A stretch of DNA of 64,000 nucleotides from positions 2,046,001 to 2,110,000 of the forward strand of contig OZ271846.1 of the NCBI GenBank assembly GCA_965601485.1. Direction: 5' to 3'. Source of the DNA: Methylotenera_A aquatica. Lineage in GTDB: Bacteria; Pseudomonadota; Gammaproteobacteria; Burkholderiales; Methylophilaceae. The position numbers and the translations under genes were made by a program. This document shows, piece by piece, positions 59,808 to 64,000 of this stretch; position 1 is the first letter of the stretch, and every line of letters starts with the position of its first letter. The notes beneath the pieces are model-generated. The model was not told where the DNA came from. It saw only the letters and a list, made by a program, of their open reading frames with translations, and did no database searches.

Positions 59808-60337
59808 AATCCACCATCTATAAAATTGACTTAAATATTGCAGATATGGACAGGCAATATTACGCGCAACACAGCTTAACGCTTGCTAAACATCCATCCG
59901 AAACCGATGAACGGGTAATGGTACGGTTGATAGCGTTTACACTTTTTGCTAGCGAATCACTGGTATTTGGCAATGGCTTGAGTGATGACGAAGAGCCTGA
60001 TTTATGGCAAAAAGATTTAACAGGCGCCATTCAGTTATGGATAGATGTTGGCCTGCCAACCGAAAAAGATATTCGTAAGGCAATTGGAAAATCTGCACAG
60101 GTTGCGGTGATGCTGTACGGCGGCAAAATTGCTGATATGTGGTGGCAGCAAAACAGCAAAGGTTTGTTAAAACTAAACAATTTAACCGTGATTAATCTGC
60201 CCGATACACAAGAGCTGGCAAAGCTAGCTGCCAAAAGCATTAATATTAGCTGCACTGTGCAAGATGCCGAAGTGTTGCTAAGCCACGATAGTGGCAGTTT
60301 TAATATCATGCCAGTGATTCTAAAAGAGCGAACCTAA
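59798..60337 (+). CDS. yaeQ: YaeQ-family protein
   Basis: 179 residues, normal for the family. ALKSTIYKIDLNIADMDRQY, YAQHSLTLAKHPSETDERVM, VRLIAFTLFASESLVFGNGL and SDDEEPDLWQKDLTGAIQLW are diagnostic. YaeQ has a PD-(D/E)XK nuclease-like fold; the E/D...W..D pattern is consistent, but no activity is proven. Cytoplasmic. ggagg six bases before ATG 59798 fixes the start. Diverges from ettA. Confidence 0.93.
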   Translation: MALKSTIYKIDLNIADMDRQYYAQHSLTLAKHPSETDERVMVRLIAFTLFASESLVFGNGLSDDEEPDLWQKDLTGAIQLWIDVGLPTEKDIRKAIGKSAQVAVMLYGGKIADMWWQQNSKGLLKLNNLTVINLPDTQELAKLAAKSINISCTVQDAEVLLSHDSGSFNIMPVILKERT

Positions 60338-60401
60338 TTAGCCGTATTAAAAAATGCTATATAAAGCAGGGCTCCAAAAGGTGAGCTTTAAAAAAACTAA
60401 T

Positions 60402-60655
60402 TTAAGTTATTTTTGCTTTTGAGATTGCATTAAGTTGCTCTTCAGCAATCTGCTCTATATCCGTTAGGTTAAACTTCTCCAGTTTCATTCATATAATCTG
60501 ATAACTGAACTGAATTCAAACCTCGAGTATACAAATGTTCGATCAGCCTATGACGTAGCAATTGCTCTTCTGGAATATCTTTTAAAGTGAGAAGTTTGGT
60601 TGTAATTAATATGTCGTAACCATAGTCGACATCTTCACATTTTATATAACGAAAT
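60402..60655 (-). pseudogene. Frameshifted remnant of an unknown gene beside glmS
   Basis: The 318-bp gap between yaeQ and glmS is partly coding-like on the minus strand. Upstream part (about 60655-60480): RYIKCEDVDYGYDILITTKL, LTLKDIPEEQLLRHRLIEHL, YTRGLNSVQLSDYMNETG, stopped by TAA shortly after. A second frame takes over near 60475: KFNLTDIEQIAEEQLNAISK, AKIT, TAA at 60404-60402. Read through one shift it makes an uninterrupted helical protein of about 85 residues without an obvious start. The 'RHRLIEHLYTRGLNS..LSDYMN' segment recalls the helical region of serine recombinases, but this is weak. Origin unknown. Confidence 0.4.
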
Positions 60656-62500
60656 CTATTCTACTGTAACTGACTTTGCCAAATTCCTTGGCTTATCCAC
60701 ATCAGTTCCCTTTAATAACGCCGCATGATACGCCAGCAATTGCACGGGAATGGTATGCAAAATAGGGGATAACACGCCTACATAACGTGGGGTGCGAATC
60801 ACGTGTACGCCTTCGGATTCAGTAAAGTGGCTATCGGCATCGGCAAACACAAATAGCTCGCCACCGCGCGCTTTTACTTCTTGCATATTGGATTTCACTT
60901 TTTCCAACAAAGCATCATTCGGCGCAATCACCACCACTGGCATATTGTTATCCACCAGTGCCAATGGACCATGTTTCAGCTCACCTGCAGGATACGCTTC
61001 TGCATGAATGTAGGAGATTTCTTTAAGCTTAAGCGCGCCTTCCATGGCGATAGGGTAGTGCACACCGCGACCTAGGAATAGTGCGTGTTCTTTATCGCCA
61101 AAGCGTTTTGCCCACTCTCGAATTTGCGGTTCTAAATTTAATGCAAATTGCACGCTGCCTGCTAATTGGCGCAATGCACCTAAATATTCTTGCTCTTTTT
61201 CGGCACTTAACAGACCCTTTTGTTTAGCCAATGTAGAGGCCAGTACAAACAAAGCTACTAATTGTGTGGTGAATGCTTTGGTTGATGCCACGCCGATTTC
61301 AGCCCCTGCGCGGGTATAAAAAACCAACTGCGATGCACGTGGAATGGCGCTTTCTTGAACGTTACAAATACTTAAGCTTAATTCTTGACCTAAAGATTTG
61401 GCATGTTTAAGCGCTTCCATCGTATCTAAGGTTTCGCCCGATTGCGAAATAGTGACAATTAATTGGTTTGGGTTAGGTACCGATTCGCGATAGCGGTATT
61501 CACTGGCAATTTCGACATTGCAAGGCACTTTGGCAATGCCTTCTAGCCAGTATTTGGCGGTTAGCGCGGCATAATAACTGGTGCCTGCGGCCAAAATCAA
61601 GATGCTATTTAACTGATTAAATACTTGTGCCGCGCCAGTACCAAATAATTCTGGCCTAAAGGCGCCATCATCAATTAACGCTTCAATAGTGTCATTCAAG
61701 GCAACTGGCTGTTCGTAAATCTCTTTTTGCATAAAATGGCTGTAAGGACCAAGCTCTAAGCTGGCAAGAGAAACATCACTGGTGTGTACTTTGCGTGTGG
61801 CTAACTCGCTATCTTTACCGTAAATGTTCACAGCATCGGTTGTTAATGTAGCTACATCACCATCTTCTAAATAAATCACTCGACGCGTAACAGAAAGCAC
61901 GGCAGAAACGTCTGAAGCGATATAATTTTCTCCATCACCCAAGCCGATTAATAATGGACAACCTAAGCGCGCGCAAACCATTAAATCAGGTTGACTCACC
62001 GCAATAACGCTGATGGCAAATGCACCTGTTAACTCAGCTATGGCTAATTTAGTGGCGACCAATAAATCGGGTGTTTTTGAATAGTAATGATGAATTAAAT
62101 GCGCAATCACTTCGGTATCGGTTTGCGAATGAAACTCATATCCCAAAGCCTTTAATTTCGCACGTTGTTCATCATGATTTTCAATAATACCGTTATGCAC
62201 AACGGCAATTGTTGGATTAGCTTGTGTAGAGGATACATGCGGATGTGCATTGCTTTCTGTTACACCACCATGGGTGGCCCAGCGTGTGTGACCAATACCC
62301 ACCAAGCCATTTAAATTGGCGTCTATTATCTTTTCCATCATTGCTGCAACTCGACCAACCGCGCGCACTCGTTCAATGCCGTTGCTGTTTAACACCGCAA
62401 CGCCTGCTGAATCGTAGCCACGATACTCTAAACGGCTGAGGCCTCCTATCAGTGTCGGCACTACATTTCTATTTGCAACTGCGCCTACAATTCCACACAT
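60656..62500 (-). CDS. glmS: Glutamine--fructose-6-phosphate aminotransferase
   Basis: 614 residues. GlmS makes glucosamine-6-phosphate, the entry point to cell-wall and LPS amino sugars. The amidotransferase domain begins MCGIVGAVANRNVVPTLIGG with the catalytic Cys exposed after Met removal. YRGYDSAGVAV follows. Two SIS domains: ILAAGTSYYAALTAKYWLEG, TISQSGETLDTMEALKHAKS and GVASTKAFTTQLVALFVLA. It ends with DKPRNLAKSVTVE, the conserved C-terminus. It follows glmU by 37 bp in the same direction. Confidence 0.97.
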   Translation of the reverse strand: MCGIVGAVANRNVVPTLIGGLSRLEYRGYDSAGVAVLNSNGIERVRAVGRVAAMMEKIIDANLNGLVGIGHTRWATHGGVTESNAHPHVSSTQANPTIAVVHNGIIENHDEQRAKLKALGYEFHSQTDTEVIAHLIHHYYSKTPDLLVATKLAIAELTGAFAISVIAVSQPDLMVCARLGCPLLIGLGDGENYIASDVSAVLSVTRRVIYLEDGDVATLTTDAVNIYGKDSELATRKVHTSDVSLASLELGPYSHFMQKEIYEQPVALNDTIEALIDDGAFRPELFGTGAAQVFNQLNSILILAAGTSYYAALTAKYWLEGIAKVPCNVEIASEYRYRESVPNPNQLIVTISQSGETLDTMEALKHAKSLGQELSLSICNVQESAIPRASQLVFYTRAGAEIGVASTKAFTTQLVALFVLASTLAKQKGLLSAEKEQEYLGALRQLAGSVQFALNLEPQIREWAKRFGDKEHALFLGRGVHYPIAMEGALKLKEISYIHAEAYPAGELKHGPLALVDNNMPVVVIAPNDALLEKVKSNMQEVKARGGELFVFADADSHFTESEGVHVIRTPRYVGVLSPILHTIPVQLLAYHAALLKGTDVDKPRNLAKSVTVE

Positions 62501-62537
62501 AATTTACTTTCTTTCATTATTACTTATCTATTTTTGA

Positions 62538-63914
62538 TTAAACTTTTTTAATTTTTTGCGGCCGTTTCCAACCCACGATGGTTTTTTGCTCTTTGGAGCG
62601 ACAAAATGTAAGTGCATCGGCTGGCGCATCTTTGGTAATGGTAGATCCTGCGGCAATGGTGGCGTTTTTGCCTATGGTCACTGGCGCAATCAACTGCGAA
62701 TCCGAGCCGATAAAAGCACCGTCCTCAATCACGGTTCTAAACTTATTGGCGCCATCATAATTACAAGTAATCGTTCCCGCACCAATATTCACATTTTTAC
62801 CAACCGTGCTATCGCCGACATAACTCAAGTGATTAATTTTGCTACCAATATCCACTTGCACATTTTTTAGCTCAACAAAATTACCAATATGTGTATCAGA
62901 TTCCAGTAAAGTGCCTGGTCTTAAGCGCGCATATGGCCCAATGCGGCTATTTTCACCCACCACGGCGTCATCAATATGTGTAAAAGGTGCAATTTGCGTG
63001 TTGGCAGCGATTGTTGCGTTTTTAATAATACAATTTGCCGCAATTTTTACGTTATCGCCTAAGCTTACATTGCCTTCAAACACACAATTCACGTCAATTT
63101 CCACATCACGGCCACAGCTAAGTATGCCGCGCACATCTAAGCGGTCAGGGTCCTTTAAGGCAACACCCATTTGAAGTAGCTTTTGTGCTACTCGGCTTTG
63201 ATATATGCGCTCAATCTGACTTAAATCCACTTTAGAATTAATACCAGTTACCGACCATTCATCCTGAGTAATTTCGGCAATTACATCCACTTTATCCAAA
63301 ACGGCAAACTCCACAATATCGGTTAAATAATACTCACCTTGTGCATTATTATTGCTTATTCGGCTTAGCCAATTTTTAAGATACACATTTGGCATCGCCA
63401 TAATACCTGTATTTACTTCTGTGATTTTATGCTGCGCTTCTGTGGCATCTTTGTGCTCGACAATGGCGGTCACTAAATCGTTATTTCGAACAATTCGGCC
63501 ATAACCGGTAGGGTCCGCTTTGTTAAATGATAAAATCGCCAGCTTGTTTGCAGCAGACGCAATCAAACTGACGCAAGCCTCTTTATCAACCAATGGCACA
63601 TCGCCTAGCATAATCAAGGTCTTGGCATCATCATCTAAATAAGGCGCCGCTTGCTGCACAGCATGCCCTGTACCCAGTTGCTCAGCCTGGTTCACCCATG
63701 TAATGGTTTCGTGCGCAAATGCCTCACGCACTATTTCACCACCATAGCCATAAACCACAATCATCTTTTGTGGATTTAATGTTCTTGCACAATCAATCAC
63801 GTGCGCTAAAATTGGCTTGCCGCCAATCTCATGCAGCACTTTAGGCTTGTTTGAATACATGCGCGTGCCTTTACCCGCAGCAAGAATAACAATATTGAGT
63901 GGTTTTTTAGACAT
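62538..63914 (-). CDS. glmU: Bifunctional N-acetylglucosamine-1-phosphate uridyltransferase / glucosamine-1-phosphate acetyltransferase
   Basis: 458 residues. The uridyltransferase domain starts with LNIVILAAGKGTRMYSNKPK, with VLHEIGGKPILAHVI. EQLGTGHAVQQAAPYLDDDA and NTGIMAMPN are substrate blocks. The C-terminal left-handed beta-helix has hexapeptide repeats (SRIGPYARLRPGTLLESDTH, IGNFVELKNVQVD, HLSYVGDSTVGKNVNIGAGT, ITCNYDGANKF), including the acetyltransferase histidine and NYDG residues. Makes UDP-GlcNAc with glmS and glmM. Full length. Confidence 0.97.
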   Translation of the reverse strand: MSKKPLNIVILAAGKGTRMYSNKPKVLHEIGGKPILAHVIDCARTLNPQKMIVVYGYGGEIVREAFAHETITWVNQAEQLGTGHAVQQAAPYLDDDAKTLIMLGDVPLVDKEACVSLIASAANKLAILSFNKADPTGYGRIVRNNDLVTAIVEHKDATEAQHKITEVNTGIMAMPNVYLKNWLSRISNNNAQGEYYLTDIVEFAVLDKVDVIAEITQDEWSVTGINSKVDLSQIERIYQSRVAQKLLQMGVALKDPDRLDVRGILSCGRDVEIDVNCVFEGNVSLGDNVKIAANCIIKNATIAANTQIAPFTHIDDAVVGENSRIGPYARLRPGTLLESDTHIGNFVELKNVQVDIGSKINHLSYVGDSTVGKNVNIGAGTITCNYDGANKFRTVIEDGAFIGSDSQLIAPVTIGKNATIAAGSTITKDAPADALTFCRSKEQKTIVGWKRPQKIKKV

Positions 63915-63975
63915 TTGATTAGACGCTGTTCAGTATTATTTATTACATTGTAAAGTATAAAGATGACACAAACAA

Positions 63976-63999
63976 AAAAGGCAGCCTAAGCTGCCTTTT
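63976..63999. terminator. Hairpin terminator at the window end
   Basis: aaaaggcagc (63976-63985) pairs with gctgcctttt (63990-63999) around ctaa. On the minus strand it is followed by six T's, so it would end a leftward gene located beyond the window; the plus side is cut off. Confidence 0.75.
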
Positions 64000-64000
64000 A

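Noticed and set aside
62501..62537. glmS ribozyme upstream of glmS
   Set aside because: Only 37 bp separate glmU and glmS, too short for the ribozyme, which is in any case typical of Gram-positive bacteria.
1..64000. CRISPR array, insertion sequence, prophage or replication origin
   Set aside because: No regularly spaced direct repeats, transposase or integrase reading frames, phage structural genes or dnaA-type cluster were recognised on either strand.

Overview
The window looks like a chromosomal segment of a low-GC methylotrophic betaproteobacterium, most likely Methylophilaceae (Methylotenera-like). This is inferred from gene content and protein flavour: a methanol-dehydrogenase maturation cluster (mxaRSACKL), a formaldehyde-activating-enzyme homologue, a quinoprotein-type metallohydrolase, a split B12-dependent ribonucleotide reductase, and many housekeeping genes of betaproteobacterial type. 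No species is claimed.

Layout. 1-3.5 kb: a truncated LON-domain gene, a decayed small membrane-protein gene, a renalase-like FAD oxidoreductase and a bestrophin-like channel, ending in a 3' half of tRNA-Phe with its terminator. 3.8-12.9 kb is the accessory-looking part. A leftward unit (unknown membrane protein, TetR regulator, cytoplasmic-type molybdopterin oxidoreductase) diverges from a tightly overlapping rightward operon, mxaR-S-A-C-K-L. A short palindrome sits between them. None of mxaF, mxaJ, mxaG or mxaI is present here. 13-16 kb: nrdJb and nrdJa, split by about 200 bp of repeat-like DNA. 16.4-25.4 kb: waaA, then a leftward TetR-MFP-RND-Pcm-TolC-isochorismatase run.

25.4-40.6 kb: a deletion junction joining two gene remnants, a TPP riboswitch with thiC, an RluF/RsuA-type pseudouridine synthase, a dead cyanase gene, yidB-like, uppP, AsmA, mutY, a collapsed DUF748 gene, the Fae homologue, a GNAT enzyme, DoxX, the metallohydrolase and a cytochrome b561. 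40.6-64 kb is mostly housekeeping: hemE, gltBD, hemL-thiE-thiD, priA, argS-SPOR-dsbA-SDR, ettA, yaeQ, glmS and glmU.

Working links. thiC (HMP-P synthesis), thiD (its phosphorylation) and thiE (coupling to the thiazole) are three steps of thiamine synthesis. hemL and hemE belong to tetrapyrrole synthesis, glmU/glmS and uppP to the cell envelope, and gltBD to ammonia assimilation. The accessory locus at 3.8-12.9 kb is the best candidate for an uncharacterised system: chaperone/ATPase machinery for a periplasmic metalloenzyme, kept next to a regulated redox gene but away from any dehydrogenase structural gene.

A second theme is gene decay. At least five protein-gene remnants and a tRNA fragment are scattered between intact housekeeping genes. 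They show frameshifts, nonsense changes and internal deletions that I could read directly.
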